A stretch of 64,000 bases of DNA from JAFDCJ01 sp964527835 (GTDB taxonomy: Bacteria; Desulfobacterota; Desulfobacteria; Desulfobacterales; JAFDCJ01): NCBI GenBank assembly GCA_964527835.1, contig CAZGNV010000009.1, positions 31,225 through 95,224 of the forward strand, read 5' to 3'. Positions 9,179 through 17,619 of this stretch are shown in pieces. The translations under genes and the position numbers were made by a program. How positions within the stretch are numbered: the stretch's first letter is position 1; every line of letters begins with the position of its first letter. Under the pieces are notes generated by a model, which was given only the letters and a program-made list of their open reading frames with translations, made no database searches and had not been told where the DNA came from.

Positions 9179-9496
9179 AATGCCATCCTCCTTTGTTGTG
9201 GGTTGACACTTTCGGGTTGCTGGATGAACAAGGGTGATTGCCTATAGCAAAAACCGAAATTACATGGTTAATCGCATGCGCAATTCAGGTGTGACTTTGT
9301 TAACAACAGATGATGATAGGTCTGGCTAAATGCCGCTGTCGTTTGGCAAAAAATCCCCCTTGTATCTTTAGGCCGATCGGGCAACTGAAAAAATGGGGTG
9401 AAGAATGTATTTTCTCAAAAAAAACACTGTATTTTTATCTTCCATGCCATGACTATGACCGGAAAGTGCTGAGGGTTGGTCGGGGCAAACCGGCTA
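9179..9496. other. Intergenic region between divergent fdhA and metK
   Basis: No gene is seen. It carries two short inverted repeats that could be regulator sites for fdhAB: TTGC-CTATA-GCAA at 9238-9250 and TTGTTAACAA at 9297-9306. Neither matches a consensus I can name with confidence; an FNR/CRP-type regulator is one possibility. The metK promoter lies at the right edge (9497). Confidence 0.35.
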
Positions 9497-9525
9497 TTGA
9501 CAATCGGTGATGGTTGAAATATCAT
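9497..9525 (+). promoter_or_regulatory. Sigma-70-type promoter of metK
   Basis: TTGACA (9497-9502), exactly 17 bases, then TATCAT (9520-9525). A start near 9532 would give metK a leader of about 130 bases. Confidence 0.6.
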
Positions 9526-9531
9526 AAAATG

Positions 9532-9663
9532 TTTATGGAATTGATATGACACGAGGTTTCACCATCCTGTTGGCAGGCCCCCTGGAAACTGCGTGCCCAT
9601 TCCTTTTTGAAAAACATCAGAATAAAAAAAGTGAGCTGGTTGAGCAAGGCAAGGAGATGATTC
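9532..9663 (+). promoter_or_regulatory. metK 5' leader with possible regulatory fold
   Basis: The leader is unusually long for a housekeeping gene. It contains a candidate stem GTTTC (about 9557) with GAAAC (about 9586), enclosing a smaller CCTG-TTGG-CAGG hairpin (about 9568-9579), then an A-rich run and the ribosome site AAGGAG. I could not match it to the SAM-I, SAM-II or SAH riboswitch consensus from memory, so a riboswitch is only a suspicion. Confidence 0.3.
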
Positions 9664-10833
9664 ATGAAAAGGGAAAAATACTTTTTTACTTCAGAGTCGG
9701 TGACCGAAGGCCATCCGGACAAGGTGGCAGACGCCATTTCGGATTCAATTCTGGACAGCATCATTGCCCAGGACAAAAACTGCCGGGTGGCCTGTGAAAC
9801 CCTGGTGACCACGGGGCTGGCTTTTATTGCCGGTGAGATTACCACCGAATGCTATGTTGACATGCCCCAGATTGTCCGCGATACGATCCGTGATATCGGT
9901 TACAGCTCCTCGAAAATGGGCTTTGATTATCAGACCTGTTCGGTCATTACCAGTATCGACCACCAGTCGCCGGACATCGCCCAGGGCGTCAACCCGGGCC
10001 AGGGACTGTTCAAGGACCAGGGGGCCGGCGACCAGGGCCTGATGTTCGGTTTTGCGTCCGATGAAACCGAGGAACTGATGCCCATGCCGATTACTTACGC
10101 CCACAAGCTTTGCCGCCGCCTGGCCACGGTGCGCAAAAATGGATCCCTGGATTTTTTAAGACCGGATGGCAAGTCCCAGGTGACCATCGAATATGAAAAC
10201 GGGACCCCCAAACGGGTGGAGGCCGTGGTGGTTTCCGCCCAGCACAAAGATGACGTGACCTATGAAGATTTGAAAGAAGCCATCATCGAAGAGGTGATCA
10301 AGAAGGTCATTCCGCGGGATATGACCGACGGCGACACGCGCTATTTCATCAACCCCACCGGTCGTTTCGTCATCGGCGGCCCCATGGGGGACTGCGGGTT
10401 GACGGGTCGCAAGATTATCGTCGACACCTATGGCGGCCAGGGCAGCCACGGGGGCGGATGTTTTTCCGGTAAAGACCCTTCCAAGGTGGATCGCAGCGCC
10501 TCCTATATGGGGCGGCACATCGCCAAGAACGTGGTGGCCGCAGGTCTGGCCAAAAAATGCGAGATCCAGGTGGCTTACGCCATCGGGGTGGCCCAGCCCG
10601 TATCGGTCATGGTGGATTTGATGGGCACCGGCGTGGTTCCCAAGGCGCGGGTGGAGGAAATTGTCAACGAGGTGTTTGATTTGAGACCGGCCGCAATTAT
10701 TGAATACCTGGATCTGCTGCGCCCCATCTATCGCCAGACTTCAGCCTACGGGCATTTCGGCAGAAATGAGCCGGAATTTACGTGGGAACATACAAACAAG
10801 GTGGAGATTATGCGGGAAAAGGCGGGGTTGTAA
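9664..10833 (+). CDS. metK: S-adenosylmethionine synthetase
   Basis: A 389-residue cytoplasmic enzyme making S-adenosylmethionine from methionine and ATP. Family marks: FTSESVTEGHPDKVAD at the N terminus (ATP site), GAGDQGLMFGFA (about residue 117, signature 1), and GGGCFSGKDPSKVDRSA (about 262-280, signature 2, a P-loop-like phosphate site). The length is normal. The start ATG at 9664 has AAGGAG seven bases upstream. ahcY follows on the same strand after 213 bases, so both ends of the methyl cycle sit together. Confidence 0.97.
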   Translation: MKREKYFFTSESVTEGHPDKVADAISDSILDSIIAQDKNCRVACETLVTTGLAFIAGEITTECYVDMPQIVRDTIRDIGYSSSKMGFDYQTCSVITSIDHQSPDIAQGVNPGQGLFKDQGAGDQGLMFGFASDETEELMPMPITYAHKLCRRLATVRKNGSLDFLRPDGKSQVTIEYENGTPKRVEAVVVSAQHKDDVTYEDLKEAIIEEVIKKVIPRDMTDGDTRYFINPTGRFVIGGPMGDCGLTGRKIIVDTYGGQGSHGGGCFSGKDPSKVDRSASYMGRHIAKNVVAAGLAKKCEIQVAYAIGVAQPVSVMVDLMGTGVVPKARVEEIVNEVFDLRPAAIIEYLDLLRPIYRQTSAYGHFGRNEPEFTWEHTNKVEIMREKAGL

Positions 10834-11046
10834 ATTTTAAGTTTTCTTGCGCTGGCAAAACTGAAAAAATTAACGTCGAACATCGAACACTGAAAAGATG
10901 AAAATCGAACGTCCAACGTCGAATGATGGTAATGAATTAACGCCCAACTCGCCAGCGGCGAGCAAGCACTTATCTGCCTCCGGCGGATCGAATGTTGAAT
11001 GAGAAAAGATTAGGAAACAAACACAGGATAAGGAGTTGACACGATT
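10834..11046 (+). repeat. Degenerate short-word repeats between metK and ahcY
   Basis: The spacer contains a loosely repeated word around CGAACATCGAAC, AATCGAACGTCCAACGTCGAATG and CGAATGTTGAATG (10874-11000), plus two small hairpins (CTCGCC/GGCGAG near 10950 and a CCTCCGGCGG stretch near 10978). No gene or clear terminator is visible. Confidence 0.45.
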
Positions 11047-12303
11047 ATGAAATGTGATGTGAAGGATATGAAGCTGGCCAGGGAAGGGGCGTTGCGCATC
11101 GAATGGGCCAACCAGAGCATGCCGGTTTTAAACCGCATTCGCCGCCGGTTCACAAAGGAAAAGCCACTCAAAGGGGTGCGCATCGGCGCCTGCCTGCATG
11201 TGACCACTGAAACGGCTTCCTTGATGCAGACGTTAAAGGCCGGCGGCGCCAAGGTTGCGCTGTGTGCCTCCAATCCGCTGAGCACCCAGGACGATGTGGC
11301 CGCCTCTTTGGCCAAACACGACAAAATCCCGGTTTTTGCCATCAAGGGGGAAAACCATAAAACCTATTATGCCCACATCAACGCCGTGCTCGACAACCGG
11401 CCGCAGTTTACCATGGATGACGGGGCGGACCTGGTTTCCATCCTGCACACTAAACGGACCGAACTGCTGCCCGGTGTCAAGGGAGGCACCGAGGAGACCA
11501 CCACCGGCATTATCCGCCTGCGCAGCATGGCCGACGGCGGGGTCCTGCGCTATCCGATCATCGCGGTCAATGATGCCCAGACCAAGCATTTTTTCGACAA
11601 CCGTTACGGCACCGGCCAGAGCACCATCGACGGCATAATCCGGGCGACCAACCGCCTGCTGGCCGGATCCAATTTCGTAATCTGCGGTTACGGGTGGTGC
11701 GGCCGGGGGGTGGCCATGCGGGCCCGGGGAATGGGCGCCAACGTGATTGTCACCGAGGTCGACCCGCTGCCGGCGCTCGAGGCCGTCATGGACGGATTTA
11801 CCGTGATGCCCATTCGCAAGGCCGCCAGGGTCGGCGATTTTTTCTGCACCCTGACCGGTGATATCAACGTCATCCGCAAGGAGCATTTCGCGGTCATGAA
11901 AGACGGGGCCATTGTGGCCAACTCCGGGCACTTCAACGTGGAGCTGGACCTTGACGGGCTGAAAAAAATCGCCAGATCCAGTCGCTTCATCCGGCCTTTC
12001 GTGCAGGAATTCGTGCTCAAAGACGGCCGGCGCGTCAATGTGCTGGGGGAGGGGCGGCTGATCAACCTGGCCGCCGCCGAGGGGCATCCTTCCAGCGTTA
12101 TGGATATGAGTTTTGCCAACCAGGCCCTGAGCATCGAACACATGGTCAAGCTCAAAAAAACGCTGGAAAATCGCGTCTATCCGGTGCCCGTAAAAATAGA
12201 CAAAATGATCGCCAGGGAGAAGCTGGCCGCCATGGGAGTAGCCATCGACCGGCTGACCGCCGAGCAGAAGCAGTACTTGTCCTCCTGGCAATTAGGCACC
12301 TGA
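11047..12303 (+). CDS. ahcY: Adenosylhomocysteinase (S-adenosylhomocysteine hydrolase)
   Basis: A 418-residue NAD-dependent cytoplasmic enzyme splitting S-adenosylhomocysteine to adenosine and homocysteine. Visible are the N-terminal LAREGALRIEWANQSMPVL, GGTEETTTGIIRL (substrate site), NNRYGTGQS-like FDNRYGTGQSTIDGI, and the NAD-binding Rossmann turn VICGYGWCGRGVA (about residues 219-231). Next comes HFNVELD, and NLAAAEGHPSSVMDMSF near the C terminus. The length fits the shorter bacterial/archaeal type without the 40-residue insert. It recycles the product of methyl transfer from the metK-derived SAM. Confidence 0.96.
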   Translation: MKCDVKDMKLAREGALRIEWANQSMPVLNRIRRRFTKEKPLKGVRIGACLHVTTETASLMQTLKAGGAKVALCASNPLSTQDDVAASLAKHDKIPVFAIKGENHKTYYAHINAVLDNRPQFTMDDGADLVSILHTKRTELLPGVKGGTEETTTGIIRLRSMADGGVLRYPIIAVNDAQTKHFFDNRYGTGQSTIDGIIRATNRLLAGSNFVICGYGWCGRGVAMRARGMGANVIVTEVDPLPALEAVMDGFTVMPIRKAARVGDFFCTLTGDINVIRKEHFAVMKDGAIVANSGHFNVELDLDGLKKIARSSRFIRPFVQEFVLKDGRRVNVLGEGRLINLAAAEGHPSSVMDMSFANQALSIEHMVKLKKTLENRVYPVPVKIDKMIAREKLAAMGVAIDRLTAEQKQYLSSWQLGT

Positions 12304-12402
12304 ATTTCTCCTGAATTGAGCGTTTCAAATTTTAAAAAAGATTTTATTTATAAGGGATTCTATCGATTTATATTTTTAAAAGAAGTTATTTTTGCGCGGG
12401 CC

Positions 12403-13725
12403 CTAAGCACGGGACGGAGTGACCAATGCAGGCAAAAGCGATATGGCATAGAGCGGCAGATTGATAATTTTACCATCTTGCTTAAAATTCAGAAGGGTTG
12501 ATCTGGCAAGGACCGGCGGTGAAAATTGGATATCATAGGAGCGCAGGCTTTTGCTCCGTGGATTAATACCGGCTTTCACCTCAAGGGGGCAAATCCACTG
12601 TGCGAATTCACATAGAAAGTCAAGTTCTGCTCTACCCCCTTTGCTTCGCCAATAATAAAGCGGCTGCTGGAATTGGGCCTTCAATTGCTGCGCAACAAAA
12701 TTTTCAACAAATGCCCCTTCATATTCGTTAAAAAGTCTGTCTCCGCCTACCAGTAGTTCAACCGGTGACCGTGACATGGCCCCTAACAACCCGACATCCA
12801 AAGCATATACCTTGAAACATCCTCTGTCCGCATAATGCTTTAATGGATGCTTTGCCATCTTTATTGCTGTTACCCGATAGATAAGGCCGGCATCCTCCAA
12901 CCATATCAAGGAATTTTCGTATTCTCGGGCGCGTGCGCTTTTTCTAACGGCACTGAATACGAATTTCTTATTCTCTTTTGCCAGGTGCTTCGGGATTGAA
13001 TCCCAAATCAGCGTTAACTTGGGGATATCGGATGCAGGCGCATGTTTTGCGAAATCCATGATATAGGATTTGATAATTTCTTCCTGAATCTGCCGGGTTT
13101 CCCGCCCATTCCTGGTTTCGGCAAAATGGTTTACGGCTTCCGGCATGCCGCCAACAAAATAATATTGCCGGAGCAGATCGATTAGATGAACATGCAAGGC
13201 CTCGGTTATAGGCACCGGGTTGGATAGGTTCTCAAGTAACCGCCGGTATCGGGATTCTCCCATACCGTCAAGGAACTCCATAAAGGTCATGGGAAAGAGG
13301 TGCAGAAAGTTTACTTTTCCAACCGGAAAGGACCCGGGGGCGGAAAGTTTCACGCCAAGCAGTGAGCCGGCCGCTACGATATGAATATCGCTTCTTCTTT
13401 CTTCAAAATATTTCAGGGCGCTCAAGGCCCGATTCGACGCCTGTATTTCATCAAACACCACCAGATCAGCACCCGGTCTAATGGTAAGATCATAATAGAT
13501 GGAAAGATCCGTTAAAATTCGATCCGGATTCAGGTCGCGTTGAAAAAACTGGTCGAGGCCAGGCTCCTCCTCGAAGTTGCAATACATAACGTTATCATAT
13601 TCATTGCGGGCAAATGCTTTTACGATGTATGTCTTCCCGGTTTGCCGGGCACCTTGTAATAGAAGCGGTTTGCGCCTGCGATCCGATTTCCAATCCAATA
13701 ATCTCTGATAGATATCTCTTTTCAT
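12403..13725 (-). CDS. AAA+ ATPase with DUF4143 C-terminal domain
   Basis: A 440-residue protein of the widespread AAA_14/DUF4143 family of unknown physiological role. Walker A is LLQGARQTGKT (about residues 21-31) and Walker B is LVVFDEIQAS (about 84-93). The DUF4143 region follows with SYIMDFAKHAPASDIPKL and ends with the restriction-nuclease-like YYWRSKGGRAELDFL (residues E and D in an E-x-D pattern). I start at the ATG at 13725 (MKRDIYQRLLDWKSDRR), the usual family N terminus, rather than at 13845. The gene looks more AT-rich than its neighbours and is flanked downstream and upstream by repeat-rich gaps, so it may be a late arrival. Confidence 0.85.
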   Translation of the reverse strand: MKRDIYQRLLDWKSDRRRKPLLLQGARQTGKTYIVKAFARNEYDNVMYCNFEEEPGLDQFFQRDLNPDRILTDLSIYYDLTIRPGADLVVFDEIQASNRALSALKYFEERRSDIHIVAAGSLLGVKLSAPGSFPVGKVNFLHLFPMTFMEFLDGMGESRYRRLLENLSNPVPITEALHVHLIDLLRQYYFVGGMPEAVNHFAETRNGRETRQIQEEIIKSYIMDFAKHAPASDIPKLTLIWDSIPKHLAKENKKFVFSAVRKSARAREYENSLIWLEDAGLIYRVTAIKMAKHPLKHYADRGCFKVYALDVGLLGAMSRSPVELLVGGDRLFNEYEGAFVENFVAQQLKAQFQQPLYYWRSKGGRAELDFLCEFAQWICPLEVKAGINPRSKSLRSYDIQFSPPVLARSTLLNFKQDGKIINLPLYAISLLPALVTPSRA

Positions 13726-13879
13726 GACAGATACGATGCCATGACCAGCGGGGCAAGTCAAGGGGGTTGAGATAAAAATTGTGATAATTGTCACGTTATA
13801 TGGATGAAAAATGTGAAAAATTCCACATGGTGCGCTAATAAACACTAGTCCCCAGTCGGGCGCGTTAGTGCCCGCTGGA

Positions 13880-13935
13880 AGGCTCCCGAAAAGGCTTGCT
13901 TAAGCGAGAAAATGTTACTTTTTACGGCTTCATCA
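13880..13935. repeat. Right-end fragment of the dispersed inverted-repeat element
   Basis: GGCTCCCGAAAAGGCTTGC, then AGCGAGAAAATGTTAC and TTTTTACGGCTTCATCA closely match the right end of the copy at 870-1130 (bases 1071-1125). A separate CGGGC/GCCCG hairpin lies just before it (about 13857-13874). Confidence 0.8.
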
Positions 13936-13945
13936 ATAATCATCG

Positions 13946-14028
13946 TGACGGCTTCGTAAAAAGCTTGTTTATGCCGCTAGCGGCAACCTATGAACAACGA
14001 ACTTGGGTTGACTTCGTTGGAAGTTCAT
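13946..14028. repeat. Left-end fragment of the dispersed inverted-repeat element
   Basis: Starting eleven bases after the previous fragment, TGACGGCTTCGTAAAAAG through GTTGACTTCGTTGGAAGT is almost identical for about 78 bases to the left end of the copy at 870-1130 (875-952). A right end followed by a left end in the same orientation is what a tandem pair with both outer parts lost would leave. Confidence 0.8.
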
Positions 14029-14131
14029 ATTCAAAGCGTGCGCAAGGATCGACAAAACTGTAATTGTTCATAGCAGTTGCCGCCGAAATAATTTCTTTTT
14101 GTGGGGACAGATGGGACAGATTAGATACGAT

Positions 14132-14279
14132 CTAGTTTGCCCTGATTGGTGAGGATTTTTTTTGATAAGCAAGGCCGCACAAAGGTTTTGGGCCGAGGCG
14201 TACATGCAGTACGTCGAGGTCTAAAACCTGCGGAGAACGAAGCTTATCGGAAAAAAGACCACTTGGCAGGGCAAACTAG
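14132..14279. repeat. 148-bp imperfect palindrome overlapping a stop codon
   Basis: The ends are a perfect 13-base inverted repeat, CTAGTTTGCCCTG and CAGGGCAAACTAG. Inside, GATAAGC/GCTTATC, GGTTTT/AAAACC and GGCGTACATG/CAGTACGTC pair with a few mismatches to a centre near 14205. The right end supplies the TAG stop of the minus-strand gene at 14276-15157. In the remaining gap (14029-14131) I see nothing else. Confidence 0.8.
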
Positions 14280-15157
14280 AGGGGATCGATGACGATGACG
14301 ACCTTGCACTCCCTGAGAAACTGGAGATGTTCGAAATGGCCGTGCAGCCGGCTGGCGGCGGTATTGCTGATGATAAAATTGCTGCGGCCGGGCCATATTA
14401 TCTTCAGGGCCTTGATGATTAAAGGGTTGTAACCGACCCGCGGGTTGAATTTGGCTTTCAGGATGTCCGTGGCATAGCTCACCACACCGTGCTGGACGGC
14501 ATATTCACGGCTGACATAGGCCGGTCCGAAGACTTCCTCCAGATTTTCGTCGAATATCTTCGGTGCCAGCACGGGGATCGCCGGCAGCCCCCTGGCATCC
14601 ACCACCAGCCCGGTATGGATCCGGTCAGAACGCGGGCGGCTATTATATTTTGAGGGGTTTTTGCGCGGCAGCACCTGTTTGATGGGCTCGATGTGCCGGA
14701 TTTCCGGCGGCAGTATCAGCTGGGAAAAGCCACCGTTGAGTCTCATCCGCGCCCATGCCTCCACGGTACCGTCATAGAGCTGTTTTCTCAGCGATTGTTC
14801 TTCCGGAGCGCGCTGCGCCATGGATCTGAGCTGGGTCATCACCGACGGAAACACCTCCACCACGTTGATCACCCGGTTTTCGGCATCGATGCGCAGGGAA
14901 ACCAGCATTTCCAGCAGATTATGCCGGGCCTTGGTGACCGCCGCGGGCAGAAGGCTCTGTCCTTGAGCCAGATGCTGGCCGTAATAGGTGTAAACATCGG
15001 GAGTCGCCAGTCCTTTGGCTTCCACCACTCCCGTTGTCCAGTTGATCAGGCCGTTTTCCCTGAATTCCACCAGCGGGCGGCTGTCCGCCCCGTGGCCGGC
15101 AGGGGTGACACTGAACAGCAGCCCAATGGCGAGTACAAGTTTAAGGGCGTTTTTCAT
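14276..15157 (-). CDS. Exported protein of unknown function (weakly LPP20/FlgT-like)
   Basis: A 293-residue protein with a clear signal peptide (MKNALKLVLAIGLLFSVTPAGHGA). The mature part begins LVEFRENGLINWTTGVVEAKG and continues AVTKARHNLLEMLVSLRIDAENRV. This 'ARxxLLxxxxxxRI' pattern recalls the N-terminal domain of LPP20/FlgT-type proteins, but I am not confident of the family. A second part (TGLVVDARGLPAIPVLAPKIF, about residues 183-203) recurs in similar proteins. It is probably periplasmic or outer-membrane associated. A fragment of the dispersed repeat (15166-15200) lies directly upstream, and I see no good ribosome site. The next gene on the strand is nadK, 104 bases upstream. Confidence 0.6.
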   Translation of the reverse strand: MKNALKLVLAIGLLFSVTPAGHGADSRPLVEFRENGLINWTTGVVEAKGLATPDVYTYYGQHLAQGQSLLPAAVTKARHNLLEMLVSLRIDAENRVINVVEVFPSVMTQLRSMAQRAPEEQSLRKQLYDGTVEAWARMRLNGGFSQLILPPEIRHIEPIKQVLPRKNPSKYNSRPRSDRIHTGLVVDARGLPAIPVLAPKIFDENLEEVFGPAYVSREYAVQHGVVSYATDILKAKFNPRVGYNPLIIKALKIIWPGRSNFIISNTAASRLHGHFEHLQFLRECKVVIVIDPL

Positions 15158-15165
15158 TATTTTGT

Positions 15166-15200
15166 GAAGCGAGAAAATCGACTTTTTACGGGTTCATCAA
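15166..15200. repeat. Short right-end fragment of the dispersed repeat
   Basis: GAAGCGAGAAAATCGACTTT then TTACGGGTTCATCAAA matches the right end of the element (1091-1128). It forms most of the 5' leader of the minus-strand gene starting at 15157. Confidence 0.65.
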
Positions 15201-15261
15201 AAGTTACATTCAACAAATATGCAGCATCGTTGCCCGGCGCCGTCAAGCAGGCAGCAGGGTA

Positions 15262-16116
15262 TTAAACCCTTCCTCCCGACCACCGCAGCTTGGCCTTCAG
15301 CACATCGAAGTAGTGGCGGTGGGGCAGGGTGATCATGTTCAGCGGGTGCGCCCCCCGGCCAATCATAATCGTGTCCCGGTCGGTGATGTCCAGACCCTGC
15401 TGGCCGTCGAAGGTCAGCATGATGTCGCTGGCCCCCGGTTCGAGCTTCAACCGGATGCTGATGGAATCCGGGACGATCAGCGGCCGGTTGGTCAGGGTAA
15501 AGGGGCAGATGGGGGTGATGATGATTCCGGGAACATCCGGATGGATGACCGGGCCCCCGGCTGCCAGGGAATAGGCCGTCGAGCCGGTGGGGGTGGCCAC
15601 GATCAGCCCGTCGGCCCTGAAGGTGGTCAGGTAATGATCGTTGATGTAGGTTTCGATGTCGGCCAGCCGGGCCAGGGCGCCCCGGTTGATGACGATGTCA
15701 TTGAGTACGGTTTCTTTGACAATCTGCTGGTCGTCGCGTATCACCCGGACATCGAGCCGCATCCGCCGGCTGATGGTGTATTCGTTGTTTAAAATTTTTT
15801 GGGCATTCGAAATCAGATTTTCTTCGGCGGTTTCGGCCAGAAAACCGATTTCGCCGAACTTGACCCCGATCACCGGGATCTCCAGCTCGCCGATCCAGCG
15901 CACGCCACTCAAGAAAGTGCCGTCGCCGCCCAGCACGAAAAGGCAGGACAGATCCGGGGGGGCACCGGTTCGCCCGGCGGCGGTCGAATGCATCCCCGGC
16001 GGCAGGCTTTCCTTGCGGATTACCTCGATTTTGCGTTTTTTCAGCCAGGATTCGAATTCGTCGGCTTTGCGGCAGGCTTGCCGGTCTTTTTTGACAAATA
16101 ATCCGATTTTTCGCAA
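15262..16116 (-). CDS. nadK: NAD kinase
   Basis: A 284-residue cytoplasmic enzyme phosphorylating NAD to NADP. The family hallmarks are VLGGDGTFLSG (GGDGT, about residues 63-73), the acidic/asparagine-rich site NDIVINRG, and ATPTGSTAYSLAAGGP (about 173-188) with HPDVPGIIITPICP. Only a TTG start (16116) is available: an in-frame TAG lies seven codons upstream, and AGGTGATATT precedes the TTG at good spacing. A short repeat-like inverted repeat (16146-16162) lies in its leader. Confidence 0.94.
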   Translation of the reverse strand: MRKIGLFVKKDRQACRKADEFESWLKKRKIEVIRKESLPPGMHSTAAGRTGAPPDLSCLFVLGGDGTFLSGVRWIGELEIPVIGVKFGEIGFLAETAEENLISNAQKILNNEYTISRRMRLDVRVIRDDQQIVKETVLNDIVINRGALARLADIETYINDHYLTTFRADGLIVATPTGSTAYSLAAGGPVIHPDVPGIIITPICPFTLTNRPLIVPDSISIRLKLEPGASDIMLTFDGQQGLDITDRDTIMIGRGAHPLNMITLPHRHYFDVLKAKLRWSGGRV

Positions 16117-16145
16117 AATATCACCTGTTTTCTTTTTCTAGCGCC

Positions 16146-16162
16146 GTAAAAGGGTCTTTTAC
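16146..16162. repeat. Minimal inverted repeat resembling the ends of the dispersed element
   Basis: GTAAAAG (16146-16152) and CTTTTAC (16156-16162) followed by AAGTTCATCAA echo the CCGTAAAAAG...CTTTTTACGG-TTCATCAA ends. It lies 30 bases upstream of nadK. Confidence 0.4.
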
Positions 16163-16279
16163 AAGTTCATCAACTTATAAGTTGTCAATAAATAGCAAAA
16201 AAGACGGCTGCATCTCATTCATACAGTCATCCGGAGCGCACAGCAAGAAATTTTTCGGCCTCGAAAGGACAATTCAAGC

Positions 16280-16308
16280 TTGACGTGCCGCCGGTATTCG
16301 ATTATATA
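16280..16308 (+). promoter_or_regulatory. Sigma-70-type promoter of the first LIV-type operon
   Basis: TTGACG (16280-16285), 17 bases, TATATA (16303-16308). The binding-protein gene starts at 16367. Confidence 0.65.
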
Positions 16309-16366
16309 AGCGCATTTCTGTGGGCATTGTGCTCACCATCATCAAACCATTGAAGGAGGAGCTGTT

Positions 16367-17497
16367 ATGAGAAAGCGATTCGGAAAACTGACTGTGGTAG
16401 CTGTGCTGGCAATGTTTATGGGACTTATGATGTCCGGAACCGGGCTTGCGGCCGATACGATCAAGCTGGGCGTTGCCGGACCCCACAGTGGGGACCTGGC
16501 CTCTTACGGGATTCCCACCATCAAGGCCGCTGAGCTGGTGGTCAAGGATATCAACGCCAAGGGCGGCGTGCTCGGCAAAAAAGTCGTCCTGCTGGTGGAA
16601 GACGATGTCTGCAAACCCGAGGTGGCCACCAATACCGCCACCAAGCTGGTGTCGGAAGGTGCTGACGTGGTCCTGGGGCACATCTGCAGCGGGGCCACCA
16701 AGGCCGCCCTGGGCATTTACAAAAACTCCAATATTATTGCCATGTCACCGTCGGCCACCAACCCGGCCCTGACCCAGAGTGGCGATTATCCCAATTTTTA
16801 CCGCACCATTGCCTCGGACGACGCCCAGGCCCGGCTGGAAGTCGACTTTGCGCTCGACGTTCTGAAGCTGAAAAAAATTGCGGTGCTCCATGACAAGGGC
16901 GATTATGGCAAAGGCCTGGCCGAGTTTGCCAAGGCATTTCTGGAAAAAGATCCGCGAGCCGAAGTCGTCCTGTTTGAAGGCATTACGCCGGGGGCGGTGG
17001 ACTATTCGGCGGTGGTGCAGAAAATCAGGCGTTCCGGTGCTGAAGCCGTTATTTTCGGCGGCTATCACCCCGAAGCCTCCAAAATCGTCTCCCAGATGCG
17101 CAAAAAACGGATGAAGACCATCTTCATTTCCGATGACGGCGTCAAGGACGATACCTTCATCAAGGTGGCGAAAAAATACGCCGAAGGCGTCTATGCCACT
17201 GGCCCCAAAGATGTTTCCAAGAACCCCATGGCGATTGCCGCTACCGAGGCCCATAAAAAAGCTTATGGCAAAGAACCGGGGGCATTTTTCCTGAATGCCT
17301 ATGCCGCCACCCTGGCACTGCTCAATGCCATCGAGCAGGCGGGCTCCACCGATTATGCGGCGGTATCCAAGGCGCTCAAGACCAAGGATGTGGACACTCC
17401 CCTGGGCAAAATTCATTTCGATGAACGCGGCGATGCCACGGGCGTCGGTTTTTCCATGTACCAGGTGCAAAACGGCACATATGTCGAAATCAAGTAG
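16367..17497 (+). CDS. ABC importer, LIV-type substrate-binding protein (system 1)
   Basis: A 376-residue periplasmic binding protein with a signal peptide cut near GLAADTIKLG. The mature start IKLGVAGPHSGDLASYG and the type I fold segment VVLGHICSGATKAALGIYKNSNIIAMSPSAT are typical of LivJ/LivK. By family it captures branched-chain or other amino acids and delivers them to the permease encoded just downstream. GAAGGAGGA precedes the ATG. A perfect terminator-type hairpin follows the stop before livH, which would favour higher expression of this protein than of the membrane parts. Confidence 0.92.
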   Translation: MRKRFGKLTVVAVLAMFMGLMMSGTGLAADTIKLGVAGPHSGDLASYGIPTIKAAELVVKDINAKGGVLGKKVVLLVEDDVCKPEVATNTATKLVSEGADVVLGHICSGATKAALGIYKNSNIIAMSPSATNPALTQSGDYPNFYRTIASDDAQARLEVDFALDVLKLKKIAVLHDKGDYGKGLAEFAKAFLEKDPRAEVVLFEGITPGAVDYSAVVQKIRRSGAEAVIFGGYHPEASKIVSQMRKKRMKTIFISDDGVKDDTFIKVAKKYAEGVYATGPKDVSKNPMAIAATEAHKKAYGKEPGAFFLNAYAATLALLNAIEQAGSTDYAAVSKALKTKDVDTPLGKIHFDERGDATGVGFSMYQVQNGTYVEIK

Positions 17498-17516
17498 CTG
17501 AGGTGCCGTCCATCTG

Positions 17517-17552
17517 ATCAGGGGTCAGGCCTTTGTCTGACCCCTGATTTTT
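17517..17552 (+). terminator. Hairpin with T-run between the binding-protein gene and livH (system 1)
   Basis: ATCAGGGGTCAG (17517-17528) and CTGACCCCTGAT (17537-17548) form a perfect 12-bp stem with an eight-base loop, followed by TTTTT. It is probably a leaky terminator that sets the ratio of binding protein to permease. Confidence 0.85.
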
Positions 17553-17619
17553 ACCCGGGCGTCGTCTGCCCCCGGGGTGCCATTCAACCCACGGAAATTT
17601 TTTAAGCAACGGGTTTACC

